A DNA stretch of 64,000 bases from Blautia sp. (GTDB taxonomy: Bacteria; Bacillota; Clostridia; Lachnospirales; Lachnospiraceae), in contig JAETNR010000022.1 of NCBI GenBank assembly GCA_021772055.1, positions 1 to 64,000 on the forward strand. The letters run 5' to 3'. The notes under the pieces are model-generated. The model searched no databases, was not told where the DNA came from, and saw only the letters and a list, made by a program, of their open reading frames with translations. Shown piece by piece: positions 32,949 to 40,823 of this stretch; the stretch's first letter is position 1; each line of letters starts with the position of its first letter. The position numbers were made by a program, and so were the translations under genes.

Positions 32949-34049
32949 GTGAGTGTTGTAAATTACCAATGTCCTAATTGTTCTGCAGGGCTTAGTTTTG
33001 ACAGTAAAACGCAGAAGATGGTGTGTGAGTTTTGCGACAGTTCCTTTACCGTAGAAGAACTGGAAAAGATAAAGGAACAGGAACTTCGGGAAGCTGCGGA
33101 AGAGAAAAGCGGGCACTGGGAGGGATTTTCACCTGAACAGTGGCAGGAGGGGGATATGGCAGGAATGAAAGTATGGAACTGCCCTTCCTGCGGAGCAGAG
33201 CTCATTGCAGAGGAAACCACGGGAGCTATGAAATGCCCCTACTGTGATAATCCCATGGTCATGCCGGAACAATTTGACGGATTGTACCGCCCGGATTTTG
33301 TGATCCCCTTTAAAAAGTCCAAAAAAGATGCACTGGAAACCCTGAAGAAGCATTATCTGAACAAACCTCTTCTTCCCAGGGTGTTTAAAGAGGAAAATCA
33401 CTTGGAGGAAGTCAAGGGGATGTATGTACCTTTCTGGCTGTATGATTTAAAGGCTTCCGGCAGATTTACCTATGAAGGAATCCATACCAGAATTTATGAG
33501 GACAGCAAATATCGTTATACGGAAAACAGCATCTTCCATATCACCCGAAAGGGAAGCATGGAATTTCAAAAGATTCCTGTGGACGGTTCCGAAAAAATAG
33601 ACGATACCATGATGGAATCCATAGAACCCTTTGCTTATGAGGAAATGGAGCCATTTCAGCTTTCTTATTTGTCAGGCTATGCGGCGGATAAATATGATAT
33701 GGAGCCGGATGAACTGACGGACCGGGTACATACCAGAGTGAAGAGCAGTATGCAGGAAATGTTTTTGGAGACTGTAAAAGGTTATGATGAAGTAAGAACG
33801 AAACAGGCAGATATGCGGATTTCAGAAAAGGGGGACGTGAAGTATGGCTTGTTCCCTGTATGGTTTTTGAATACCAGGTGGAACGGGCAGCAGTATACTT
33901 TTCTTATGAACGGCCAGACAGGGCGCATGACCGGGGATCTGCCTGTAGGCAGGGATCTTCTTGTGCAGTACTGGCTGAAACGCCACATCCCACTGACACT
34001 TATTCTGACTGCAGGCGCTGTGATTTTACGGCTTCTGGGGGTGATGTAG
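32949..34049 (+). CDS. membrane protein with two zinc ribbons (YdjG-like)
   Basis: The 366-residue protein begins with a zinc ribbon (NYQCPNCSAGL...MVCEFCDSSF, residues 5-32) and a second one (WNCPSCGAEL...MKCPYCDNPM, about 76-104). A region with YVPFWLYDLKASGRFTYEG follows, and a C-terminal membrane helix ends it (about 345-364). GAGGTGA is 5 bases before the GTG at 32949. It lies in the SPFH-zinc-ribbon-TPM module and probably forms a membrane complex with its neighbours, as proposed for YdjG/YdjH in Bacillus. The TPM gene begins two bases after its stop. Confidence 0.8.
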   Translation: MSVVNYQCPNCSAGLSFDSKTQKMVCEFCDSSFTVEELEKIKEQELREAAEEKSGHWEGFSPEQWQEGDMAGMKVWNCPSCGAELIAEETTGAMKCPYCDNPMVMPEQFDGLYRPDFVIPFKKSKKDALETLKKHYLNKPLLPRVFKEENHLEEVKGMYVPFWLYDLKASGRFTYEGIHTRIYEDSKYRYTENSIFHITRKGSMEFQKIPVDGSEKIDDTMMESIEPFAYEEMEPFQLSYLSGYAADKYDMEPDELTDRVHTRVKSSMQEMFLETVKGYDEVRTKQADMRISEKGDVKYGLFPVWFLNTRWNGQQYTFLMNGQTGRMTGDLPVGRDLLVQYWLKRHIPLTLILTAGAVILRLLGVM

Positions 34050-34050
34050 T

Positions 34051-34866
34051 ATGACGAGGATAAAACGATACTTTTGCGCAGCAGTTTTTCTCATGGCTTT
34101 TCTGCCTGTCAATATTTCTGCAGCATCCGGTGCAGGAACTGACCGGGTATATGACGATTATCATGTTCTCAGTGAGGAAGAAGAGGCTGCGCTTAATCAG
34201 GAGCTGGAAGAAATCTATGATACCTGTGGATTTGAGGCTGTAATTCTTACCTCAGAGGATGTGCAGGAAGAGGAACGGATGTATGCTGCGAAGTTTATGC
34301 AGGAGCATGAGATTGGTTATGGAGAAAACAAGGACGGCATGTGTTTGTTTCACCAGCCGGGGAAAAGGAATATAGCCATTGTTTTCCGGGGAGAAGCCCA
34401 GGAGGCTTTTGATACCGGAATCCAGGATATTCTGCTGGATGACTGTACGGAATATTTAAAAGAGGATGACCCATACGGAGCTTATCAGGTGGTTTTAAAG
34501 GATTTAAAGGGAGGACTTTTGAGGTGGTCCTCCGGAAAATCCGTAAGACCCATGGATGTGGGCGGCGGGATCATTGGTTTTGCACTGGCAGCATTTTTTA
34601 TTTCCCTGACAGTCTCGGCAGTTCCGGTATTTTTCATGGTCATGTACCAGAAGGGAAAGATGAAGACCATCCGGCAGAAGCCTGATGCAGACGATTATAT
34701 TGAGAAAGACAGTATTTCTCTTGATGTGGAACGGGATATTTATGTGAGGACTGTGACAACCCGTACCCAGCTGCCGAAAGATGATGACCACTATTCCTCC
34801 GGCGGTTCCTCCGGCAGCTTTACCAGCGGGGGAGAAAGCTTCTCGGGTTCCAGCAGAAGCTATTAA
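34051..34866 (+). CDS. TPM-domain membrane protein (YdjH/YgcG-like)
   Basis: The 271-residue protein has a signal peptide (about 1-25, AASGAG end) and a TPM domain (VYDDYHVLSEEEEAALNQELEEI to about residue 150). A membrane helix lies near 170-197. The cytoplasmic tail ends in a Ser/Gly-rich stretch (SSGGSSGSFTSGGESF). TPM domains occur in extracytoplasmic proteins of membrane-quality-control systems. The tail with an Arg-Ser-Tyr end is usual for the family. It is the last gene of the SPFH module. Confidence 0.82.
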   Translation: MTRIKRYFCAAVFLMAFLPVNISAASGAGTDRVYDDYHVLSEEEEAALNQELEEIYDTCGFEAVILTSEDVQEEERMYAAKFMQEHEIGYGENKDGMCLFHQPGKRNIAIVFRGEAQEAFDTGIQDILLDDCTEYLKEDDPYGAYQVVLKDLKGGLLRWSSGKSVRPMDVGGGIIGFALAAFFISLTVSAVPVFFMVMYQKGKMKTIRQKPDADDYIEKDSISLDVERDIYVRTVTTRTQLPKDDDHYSSGGSSGSFTSGGESFSGSSRSY

Positions 34867-34904
34867 GAAAATGCAGCTATTCCTGAGGAATCGTGAAAAA
34901 AGGC

Positions 34905-34934
34905 TTGCACAACATGGTATAAATAAGGTATTAT
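34905..34934 (+). promoter_or_regulatory. promoter for the SH3b lipoprotein
   Basis: TTGCAC (34905-34910), an 18-base spacer and TATTAT (34929-34934), 80 bases before the lipoprotein ATG. Confidence 0.6.
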
Positions 34935-35014
34935 GATAGGTAAAGTGAGCTTTGCCACGAAAGGAATGAATTTTGCTTGAAAGACAGCGATGTGTTTTCA
35001 AAGGAGGAAATATC

Positions 35015-35461
35015 ATGAAGAAATACGGACTGCTGATTTTACTGCTGGGAATGATGCTGTGCATTCCGGGATGCGGATTTGACGATGGGGGAGAGGACAT
35101 TACCGTTACCATTATTAAGGCTACCCCGACTCCGGAACCCACGCCGACTCCGGAAGTTACCCCAACACCGGAAGTAACGCCAACACCGGAACCGGTGATC
35201 GAGCAGACAGCCAGCGGTGTTAATATTACAAAACAGGACGGCACCTATTATGCAACAGCAGATCTGAACCTGCGTACAGACTGCAGCGCTGAAGCAGAGT
35301 TTATCACATCCGTTCCGTCAGGAACTGCCCTGACCAGTACGGGAGTCAGTGATAACGGATGGATTCAGGTCAATTATAATGGAACCGTCTGCTATGCGAG
35401 CGGTGATTATGTATCCCAGACAGACCCGGCTGCAGCAGCGGCACAGCCTGCAGAACAATAA
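35015..35461 (+). CDS. lipoprotein with Pro-Thr linker and bacterial SH3 domain
   Basis: The 148-residue protein has a lipoprotein signal ending in CIPGC (Cys at about residue 20) and a TPTPEPTPTPEV linker (about 38-60). The SH3b domain (ADLNLRTDCSAEAEFI to VCYASGDYV, about 80-135) often binds peptidoglycan. The Ala/Gln-rich tail is short. The ATG at 35015 follows AAAGGAGG. The TPTPE linker resembles the TPTPG linker of the NlpC/P60 hydrolase at 1980. A strong terminator follows. Confidence 0.82.
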   Translation: MKKYGLLILLLGMMLCIPGCGFDDGGEDITVTIIKATPTPEPTPTPEVTPTPEVTPTPEPVIEQTASGVNITKQDGTYYATADLNLRTDCSAEAEFITSVPSGTALTSTGVSDNGWIQVNYNGTVCYASGDYVSQTDPAAAAAQPAEQ

Positions 35462-35470
35462 AACAGCAAC

Positions 35471-35502
35471 AAAAAACTGAGGCCAGATGCCTCAGTTTTT
35501 TT
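35471..35502 (+). terminator. Rho-independent terminator
   Basis: AAAAAACTGAGGC (35471-35483) pairs with GCCTCAGTTTTTTT (35489-35502). Confidence 0.92.
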
Positions 35503-35569
35503 GCTATCATGCTGTATGTGCAATGAACCCGGAGAATAAAGAGAGAATGGAAATTGAGGAATACAAATA

Positions 35570-35830
35570 TGAATATAGCAGATAAAAATATAGATGGCGG
35601 AAAAGCATTTGACTGGGGTAAAACTTCCGCAGATTATGCAAGGTTCCGTGATATTTATCCACAGGAATTTTACGATAAAATTATAAAACGTGGATTATGT
35701 ATAAAAGGTCAGAGTGTTCTTGATGTTGGAACAGGAACCGGAGCATACAAAATTACTTGCCGAAATTGCTCCTGCGGAGTTTCATGTTTCACACTATGGT
35801 GCCATTGCTGAATTGAAAGTGAAGAAATGA
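35570..35830 (+). pseudogene. class I SAM methyltransferase with a large internal deletion
   Basis: ATG at 35570 opens GGKAFDWGKTSADYARFRDIYP and GQSVLDVGTGTG, the N-terminus and SAM-binding motif I of a class I methyltransferase. Immediately after motif I the frame is lost. A different frame then reads LLAEIAPAEFHVSHYGAIAELKVKK to the TGA at 35828-35830, which is the usual C-terminal end of this same family. The 150 or so residues between are missing. It is therefore one gene collapsed by deletion, not two. Confidence 0.78.
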
Positions 35831-35960
35831 TAATACGAAAATTGAAGATGAATTACAGGTCAATTCAATATGATAGGGTGCATCTGCCACGGATTTATGG
35901 TATCCTATGGTAAAACACAGCGATAAAAATATGATTTTCAAGAAAGGGAAGGTATTAATT

Positions 35961-36440
35961 ATGAGCAAAGTATTAGTAGCATATTTTAGTGCCAGCGGAG
36001 TAACAGCAAAACTGGCGAAGCGTCTTGCAGAGGCAATCGAAGCAGATCTGCATGAGATTCAGCCGGAGGTTCCGTACACAAATGCTGATCTGGACTGGAT
36101 GGATAGCAAGAGCCGCAGCAGTGTGGAAATGAATGATAAGTCATTCCGGCCTGTCGTTGCAAATAAAGTGGAGAATATGGAGCAGTATTCCGTGATTTTC
36201 ACAGCTTTCCCTATCTGGTGGTACGTTGCCCCGACGATTGTGAACACGTTTCTGGAGCAATATGATTTGTCCGGAAAGACGATTATTCCTCTGGCAACTT
36301 CGGGCAGCAGCGGTATGGGAAACACAAACAGGGAACTGGCGGTTTCCTGCCCGGGAGCAGAACTAAAGGAAGGAAAGCGATTCCCTGCGGACGCAAGTGC
36401 GGAAGAACTGAAAGCATGGGCAGAGGAATTTGGAATTTAA
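35961..36440 (+). CDS. flavodoxin
   Basis: The 159-residue protein has the flavodoxin FMN-phosphate loop variant AYFSASGVTAKLAKRLAEA at residues 7-25, the Trp/Pro loop FPIWWYVAPTIVNTFLE and the second loop ATSGSSGMGNTNREL. It belongs to the NAD(P)H-oxidoreductase-linked short flavodoxins seen in Firmicutes. It may carry electrons in place of ferredoxin or act as a quinone/nitro reductase. The ATG at 35961 follows AGGGAAGG; the longer frame from 35907 lacks a site. It lies between two pseudogenes in the accessory region. Confidence 0.88.
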   Translation: MSKVLVAYFSASGVTAKLAKRLAEAIEADLHEIQPEVPYTNADLDWMDSKSRSSVEMNDKSFRPVVANKVENMEQYSVIFTAFPIWWYVAPTIVNTFLEQYDLSGKTIIPLATSGSSGMGNTNRELAVSCPGAELKEGKRFPADASAEELKAWAEEFGI

Positions 36441-36484
36441 GATATATAGGACAGGTGTGGAAGAATATATATTTCCGGTGCATG

Positions 36485-36841
36485 GTTTCCTTTATTTATG
36501 ATGTGGGCGCTTATCTGGAAACGCTGGATATGGTGGAAAAGATGGAGGGTGCTGTATTTGTTCCCGCCCATGCAGAGGCGTCTGCCGATATAAAGGAACT
36601 TGTCCGCTACAACAGAGATAAGGTACATGAGGTGGCGGACAGGATTTTATCCATCTGCGGGGAGCCGATATGCTTTGAGCGTATTTTACAGGAATTGTTT
36701 CATGATTATGGGCTTGCCATGAATTTTGAACAGTATGTACTGGTAGGCAGCACCGTGCGCTCCTACCTTTCATGGCTGAAAGATAACGGGAAGATAGCGG
36801 TTGAATTCCAGGATAATATGCTGCTCTGGCAGAGGGCATAG
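36485..36841 (+). pseudogene. C-terminal fragment of an MBL-fold metallo-hydrolase
   Basis: The frame reads FIYDVGAYLETLDMVEKMEGAVFVPAHAEASADIKELVRYNRDKV and a winged-helix-like tail (CFERILQELFHDYG, STVRSYLSWLKDNGKIAVEF). These are the last third of metallo-beta-lactamase-fold hydrolases. The N-terminal HxHxDH metal site is absent, and no start or ribosome site fits. The open frame runs upstream from 36416 only by chance over the flavodoxin end. The parent gene has probably lost its front by deletion. Confidence 0.7.
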
Positions 36842-37119
36842 AGGGGTGGAAGATATCTGCCCCCTGGAACTGCATTTCCGAGATTCTTCCGAAACAGCAT
36901 AAAATCAGGAATTGTCAAATTAATCCCGGCAGGGTATAATATTACTGAAAGATTTTGCGATAACTTGCTTTCAAACTCAAAAATATGGGAAGTGATTCTG
37001 ACATCACTTGACTAGTATGTCTTATTGGAAGTATGGCTGTGGTTGTTGGAGCTACGATATACTTATTGGTTCGACCAGCCGTGCAAAAAAAACTAATTGA
37101 TTTAAAGGAGGGGCTGTTT
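36842..37119 (+). other. intergenic region before the DUF3791/DUF3990 unit
   Basis: It includes an inverted repeat, AAGTGA-N8-TCACTT (about 36990-37009), followed by a TTGACT that could be a -35 box. A short hydrophobic frame, MAVVVGATIYLLVRPAV, begins at 37033 and continues in frame into the DUF3791 gene, but it has no good ribosome site. No other gene was seen. Confidence 0.4.
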
Positions 37120-37359
37120 ATGATGCCGGGCGAGAAAATCAAAAACTCCCGTGAACTGGAATTTGTCGTGTTTTGTATTGAGAATGTTGCCGCAAAGCTC
37201 GGCGTGGATGCAGAGCGTGTTTATCAGGCATTTACCGAAAAAAGTGATATCTTGAACGGCTACATTGTGCCGGAGTATGAAGTGCTGCACACTCAGAGCC
37301 GGGAATATATCGTAAATGACCTCCTTACAGTGATGAAAGAAAGGGGTGTGGAAGTATGA
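37120..37359 (+). CDS. DUF3791 family protein (first copy)
   Basis: The 79-residue protein carries the DUF3791 pattern: LEFVVFCIENVAAKLGVDAERVYQAFTEK, then LNGYIVPEYEVLHTQSREYIVNDLLTVMKERG. It is small, helical and soluble. AAAGGAGGG lies 6-7 bases before the ATG at 37120, and the stop overlaps the DUF3990 start as ATGA. DUF3791 proteins are repeatedly found beside DUF3990, so a partner or antitoxin role is plausible but not shown. Confidence 0.8.
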   Translation: MMPGEKIKNSRELEFVVFCIENVAAKLGVDAERVYQAFTEKSDILNGYIVPEYEVLHTQSREYIVNDLLTVMKERGVEV

Positions 37360-37826
37360 TTCTCTATCATGGTTCCTATCTGGAAATCGCAGAAACGGAC
37401 TTGACTCATTCCCGCCCCAATGTGGATTTTGGGCGTGGTTTCTATGTTACGCCGCTGTATGAGCAGGCGGCGAAGTGGTGTGGCAAGTTCAAACGTCGTG
37501 GCAAGGATGGAATTATCTCCCGGTATGAATTTGGCGAAAACCGGGAAGTGGAATTGAAAACGCTGAAATTTGATTCCTATTCCGAGGAATGGCTGGATTT
37601 TATCCTGAACTGCCGCAGTGGGAAAGACGCAACCGACTATGACCTTGTGGTTGGCGGCGTTGCCAACGATAAGGTGTTTAACACCGTGGAACTGTTTTTT
37701 GACGGATTGATTGACAAGAGCGAAGCCATCAACCGTCTGCGTTATGAGAAGCCGAATCTGCAAATCTGTTTCCGCACAGAGAAAGCACTAGGGCTTCTGT
37801 GCTTTGAAGGGAGTGAACAGGTATGA
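37356..37826 (+). CDS. DUF3990 family protein, possible ADP-ribosyltransferase-like toxin
   Basis: The 156-residue protein has the DUF3990 pattern: ILYHGSYLEI at the N-terminus, NVDFGRGFYVTPLYEQAAKWC, YDLVVGGVANDKVF and the end LQICFRTEKALGLLCFEGSEQV. The His of YHGS, the Tyr of GFYVT and the aromatic AxKW segment resemble the NAD-pocket order of ADP-ribosyltransferase folds. That relation is from family knowledge and not proved here. It is sandwiched by ATGA overlaps between two small DUF3791-like genes. This suggests balanced co-translation, as in toxin-antitoxin sets. Confidence 0.78.
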   Translation: MILYHGSYLEIAETDLTHSRPNVDFGRGFYVTPLYEQAAKWCGKFKRRGKDGIISRYEFGENREVELKTLKFDSYSEEWLDFILNCRSGKDATDYDLVVGGVANDKVFNTVELFFDGLIDKSEAINRLRYEKPNLQICFRTEKALGLLCFEGSEQV

Positions 37827-38035
37827 ACGCAAATCCGATTTTGCTTCAAAAAAAATATAGCCGCGTGATCGAGTGCTTTGCCAAACGGCAGGGGATCTCG
37901 TTGGATGCGGCATTGGACTTCTTCTACCGTTCTGAAGTCTATCCGTTGATTCGGGACGGTGTATCTGATATACACTGTATGAGCGATGCATACCTGGCAG
38001 AAGAACTGGAGCAGGAATACAGCCAGAAAGAATAG
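37823..38035 (+). CDS. DUF3791-like small protein (second copy)
   Basis: The 70-residue protein reads LLQKKYSRVIECFAKRQGISLDAALDFFYRS, then DIHCMSDAYLAEELEQEYSQKE, a pattern related to DUF3791. It is acidic at the C-terminus. Its ATG overlaps the DUF3990 stop (ATGA). Its sequence is clearly different from the first copy, so the two are not a recent duplication and may have separate roles (antitoxin and accessory, for example). Confidence 0.7.
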   Translation: MNANPILLQKKYSRVIECFAKRQGISLDAALDFFYRSEVYPLIRDGVSDIHCMSDAYLAEELEQEYSQKE

Positions 38036-38176
38036 CGCCAGTGTCGTATCATCTTCTGGTACGGCCTGCTGTAACTTGCTTCATTTTGCCCTGTTTCGGG
38101 AAATCTGTGACAGTTGTCCAGGGAGCATAAAATGCGTTTTGGATTTCTCGCATTTGATTTTAAGAATTCTTTGTAA

Positions 38177-38314
38177 CTGTTCTTGGCTTCAAAGGCTCTC
38201 ACATTATCTTACGGTTTCATGTACCAATATTCTGAGAAAAGAACAGACCTGCGCAACGGAGAAACTTATGAACTGGAAGTTTACAAAAAATATATAAAAG
38301 GAACGAGAAAATAA
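38177..38314 (+). pseudogene. possible GNAT acetyltransferase C-terminal remnant
   Basis: An open stretch after a stop at 38174 reads ASKALTLSYGFMYQYSEK, RTDLRNGETYELEVYKK and ends KGTRK. This resembles the last strand-helix-strand of GNAT acetyltransferases (a GF motif followed by a basic tail). No start, N-terminus or acetyl-CoA loop is present. The gap 38036-38176 before it shows no gene. Confidence 0.3.
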
Positions 38315-38328
38315 AAACTGGAGGGAGC

Positions 38329-38946
38329 ATGAAAACAGTATTTTTACATGGCCTGGGGCAAACGGCAAGTGATTGGAATGAGACGATCAGGCTGGCACAC
38401 TGTCCGGAGGCCGATTGCCCGGAGCTTTTTTTATTTGCAGAAAATGATATGACTTACACACAAATTCTAAAGGGGTTTGAAAAACGCTATGCCCGTGAAA
38501 CAGAACCGTTTCGTATATGCGGTCTTTCTCTTGGTGCGATACTGGCACTGGATTACGCAATTCGACATAGAGATAAAGTTTCATCCTTAATTTTGATCGG
38601 CGTACAGTATAAGGTTCCGAGCCTGCTTATAGATTTCCAAAATGTTCTGTTTCGATTTATGCCGAACAAGGCGTTTGAAAGTATGGGGCTGTCAAAAAGA
38701 GATGTTATAAAATTAACACATTCTATGCGTTCATTGGATTTTAGTGAAAAATTAGATGAGATTGAATGTCCTGTACTTATTGTATGCGGTGAAAAGGATA
38801 CTGCAAATCTAAAAGCAGCTCATGGTATGAAGGCTGCATTGCCGCAGGCAGAATTACACATAATTCCCGGTGTGGGACATGAAGTAAATAGGTGTGCCCC
38901 TGAAGCCATTGCAGTTATACTGAATAGGCAGTTGATACAAGTTTAA
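38329..38946 (+). CDS. alpha/beta hydrolase
   Basis: The 205-residue protein starts TVFLHGLGQTASDWN (oxyanion His-Gly) and has the nucleophile elbow ICGLSLGAILALDYA with Ser near residue 67. The acid is in CGEKDTAN and the catalytic His in GVGHEVN. The fold is complete, so the enzyme may be active, but the substrate is unknown. GGAGGGAGC precedes the ATG. It is the last intact gene of the accessory stretch before luxS. Confidence 0.85.
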   Translation: MKTVFLHGLGQTASDWNETIRLAHCPEADCPELFLFAENDMTYTQILKGFEKRYARETEPFRICGLSLGAILALDYAIRHRDKVSSLILIGVQYKVPSLLIDFQNVLFRFMPNKAFESMGLSKRDVIKLTHSMRSLDFSEKLDEIECPVLIVCGEKDTANLKAAHGMKAALPQAELHIIPGVGHEVNRCAPEAIAVILNRQLIQV

Positions 38947-39010
38947 CGATTCCTGTTCAAAAAATGAAAGATCCGATTGTGAAATAGTATCAACTTGATT
39001 ACGCAATATA

Positions 39011-39043
39011 GTGTGAGAGGACGGCGGCTAATCACCGCCTCCT
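39011..39043 (+). mobile_element. group II intron domain VI-like scar
   Basis: GTGTGAGAGGACGGCGGCTAATCACCGCC has the layout seen after domain V in the intron at the start of the window: GTGTG-GAGGG-hairpin-CTAATTA. The GGCGGCTAATCACCGCC hairpin contains a possible branch-point A. No domain V precedes it, so it is a leftover 3' end or a chance look-alike. It lies 12 bases beyond the luxS stop, where such introns often insert. Confidence 0.45.
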
Positions 39044-39054
39044 GCTCGATTTGC

Positions 39055-39534
39055 TTATTCAGGGTAAACCAGTCTGTCCGGAGAAATATGATAGAGCACC
39101 TCTTCCAGATATTTTTTTGCCAGATAGTTTGCCATGGGAAGGTTCATATCCAGATAGTTGCCGCAGTCTTTGGCAGAAGCCCCCGGAACCGGGCCGCGGA
39201 AATCCCGGATAAATTCAAAGGTTTCGATCATAAGGTGAACAATGTCTTCTGACTGGTAATCCCCGATCAAAAGCAGATAATTGCCTGTCCGGCAGCCCAT
39301 GGGACCCCAGTAGAGGGTTTTGGAACCATATACCGGATGATTGCGCAGAAAGGTGGCAGCCAGATGCTCTATTACGTGAAGCTCCGCTGTATTCATAACA
39401 GGCTCCTCATTGGGGGAGGTCATACGGATATCAAAAGTGGTAATGACGGTGTCCCCCACAGGATCTTTCCGGGAAACATAGATTCCCGGCTGCAGTTTTA
39501 AATGGTCAATGGTGAAACTTGTGATCTTTTCCAT
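39055..39534 (-). CDS. luxS: S-ribosylhomocysteine lyase
   Basis: The 159-residue protein has the metal site H53-x3-H57 (HVIEH) with Cys124 in AKDCGNY, and the catalytic Cys81 in GCRTG. The length is standard. LuxS splits S-ribosylhomocysteine to homocysteine and the autoinducer-2 precursor, recycling methyl-donor waste. No pfs gene is adjacent. The gene is divergent from trpS, with a 157-base gap. Confidence 0.96.
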   Translation of the reverse strand: MEKITSFTIDHLKLQPGIYVSRKDPVGDTVITTFDIRMTSPNEEPVMNTAELHVIEHLAATFLRNHPVYGSKTLYWGPMGCRTGNYLLLIGDYQSEDIVHLMIETFEFIRDFRGPVPGASAKDCGNYLDMNLPMANYLAKKYLEEVLYHISPDRLVYPE

Positions 39535-39605
39535 AAAACATGTCTCGCTCTCTTTTTTTATTTCTACCGTCTATTTTAACAGAGGTTTCCGAAGGATGCA
39601 AGTAA

Positions 39606-39634
39606 TTGACTTTCCGATCTCCTGGTGATAAACT
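39606..39634 (+). promoter_or_regulatory. promoter for trpS
   Basis: TTGACT (39606-39611), a 17-base spacer and TAAACT (39629-39634) lie 58 bases before the trpS ATG. The leader is too short for a T-box. Confidence 0.5.
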
Positions 39635-39691
39635 ACATGGTAGAAAAAAGGAATACAAAAAGAGTATGACAGATATTTGGAGGAAAGCAGC

Positions 39692-40696
39692 ATGATTGAC
39701 GGAAAAAAAGTTTTATTCAGCGGAATGCAGGCAACAGGAAATCTGACACTTGGCAATTACCTGGGTGCCCTGAAGAACTGGCTGACTTTAAGTGAGGAAT
39801 ATGAGTGTTTTTATAGTGTGGTGGATATGCATTCCATCACCATCCGGCAGGATCCGGCAGAACTTCGCAAGCGTGCAAGGAATCTTCTGACCCTGTATAT
39901 CGCAGCGGGCCTTGACCCGAAGAAAAACTGCATTTATTATCAGTCCCATGTGTCAGGACATGCAGAGCTGGCATGGATTCTGAACTGCTATACTTACATG
40001 GGCGAGCTGAACCGTATGACCCAGTTTAAGGACAAGTCTGCAAAGCATGCAGACAACATCAATGCAGGACTGTTTACCTATCCGGTTCTGATGGCTGCGG
40101 ATATTCTTTTATACCAGGCAGATGTGGTACCGGTAGGCATTGACCAGATGCAGCATCTGGAGCTTACCAGAAATATAGCAGAGCGTTTTAATAATATTTA
40201 CGGTGACGTTTTTACAGTTCCAGAAGCATATATCGGCAAAGTAGGTGCCAAGATCATGAGCCTTCAGGATCCCACGAAGAAGATGTCGAAATCTGATGAA
40301 AATCCCAACGGAAGCATTTACCTTATGGATGATCCGGATACGATCATGCGCAAATGCAAGCGTGCAGTAACTGATTCCGAAGCCTGCATCCGCTACAGCG
40401 ATGAGCAGCCGGGAATCAAGAACCTCATTGACATTTACAGTGCATGTACAGGGAAAACCCCGGAGGAGACGGTGCAGGAATTTGAAGGCAAGGGCTATGG
40501 AGAATTAAAGCCTGCAGTAGGGGAAGCGGTAATCAGTGTCCTGAAGCCTCTTCAGGAGGAGTTTGTACGGCTTACCAAGGACAAAGCCTATATTGATTCC
40601 ATTATCAAGGAAAATGCAGAGAAAGCCAACTATTATGCATCCAAGACCCTGCGCAAAGTGCAGCGCAAGGTAGGTTTTCCGGACAGAATCCGCTGA
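39692..40696 (+). CDS. trpS: tryptophanyl-tRNA synthetase
   Basis: The 334-residue class I synthetase has TGNLTLGNYLGA (HIGH-equivalent) near the N-terminus, DQMQHLELTR and KKMSKSDENP (KMSKS loop) near residue 195. It charges tRNA(Trp). The ATG at 39692 follows TGGAGG; the frame open from 39677 has no better site. The C-terminal helical domain ends KTLRKVQRKVGF, as usual. Confidence 0.96.
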   Translation: MIDGKKVLFSGMQATGNLTLGNYLGALKNWLTLSEEYECFYSVVDMHSITIRQDPAELRKRARNLLTLYIAAGLDPKKNCIYYQSHVSGHAELAWILNCYTYMGELNRMTQFKDKSAKHADNINAGLFTYPVLMAADILLYQADVVPVGIDQMQHLELTRNIAERFNNIYGDVFTVPEAYIGKVGAKIMSLQDPTKKMSKSDENPNGSIYLMDDPDTIMRKCKRAVTDSEACIRYSDEQPGIKNLIDIYSACTGKTPEETVQEFEGKGYGELKPAVGEAVISVLKPLQEEFVRLTKDKAYIDSIIKENAEKANYYASKTLRKVQRKVGFPDRIR

Positions 40697-40724
40697 TTCA
40701 TTTCTGAACTTTCTGTGAAATGAA

Positions 40725-40752
40725 TTGTATTTTTCCGCAGTCTCTGTATAAT
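40725..40752 (+). promoter_or_regulatory. promoter for the cyclophilin lipoprotein
   Basis: TTGTAT (40725-40730), a 16-base spacer and TATAAT (40747-40752), 72 bases before the ATG. Confidence 0.6.
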
Positions 40753-40823
40753 AAATGGACAGGTAGCTATGAAATTACAAAATAGCTGCAGGAACGGAAA
40801 TCTAAAAAATGGAGGAAAAGATC

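Noticed and set aside
37033-37119. Membrane-anchored version of the first DUF3791 protein
   Set aside because: A hydrophobic stretch is open in frame upstream, but it lacks a good ribosome site, whereas AAAGGAGGG sits before the ATG at 37120. It was kept only as a note.
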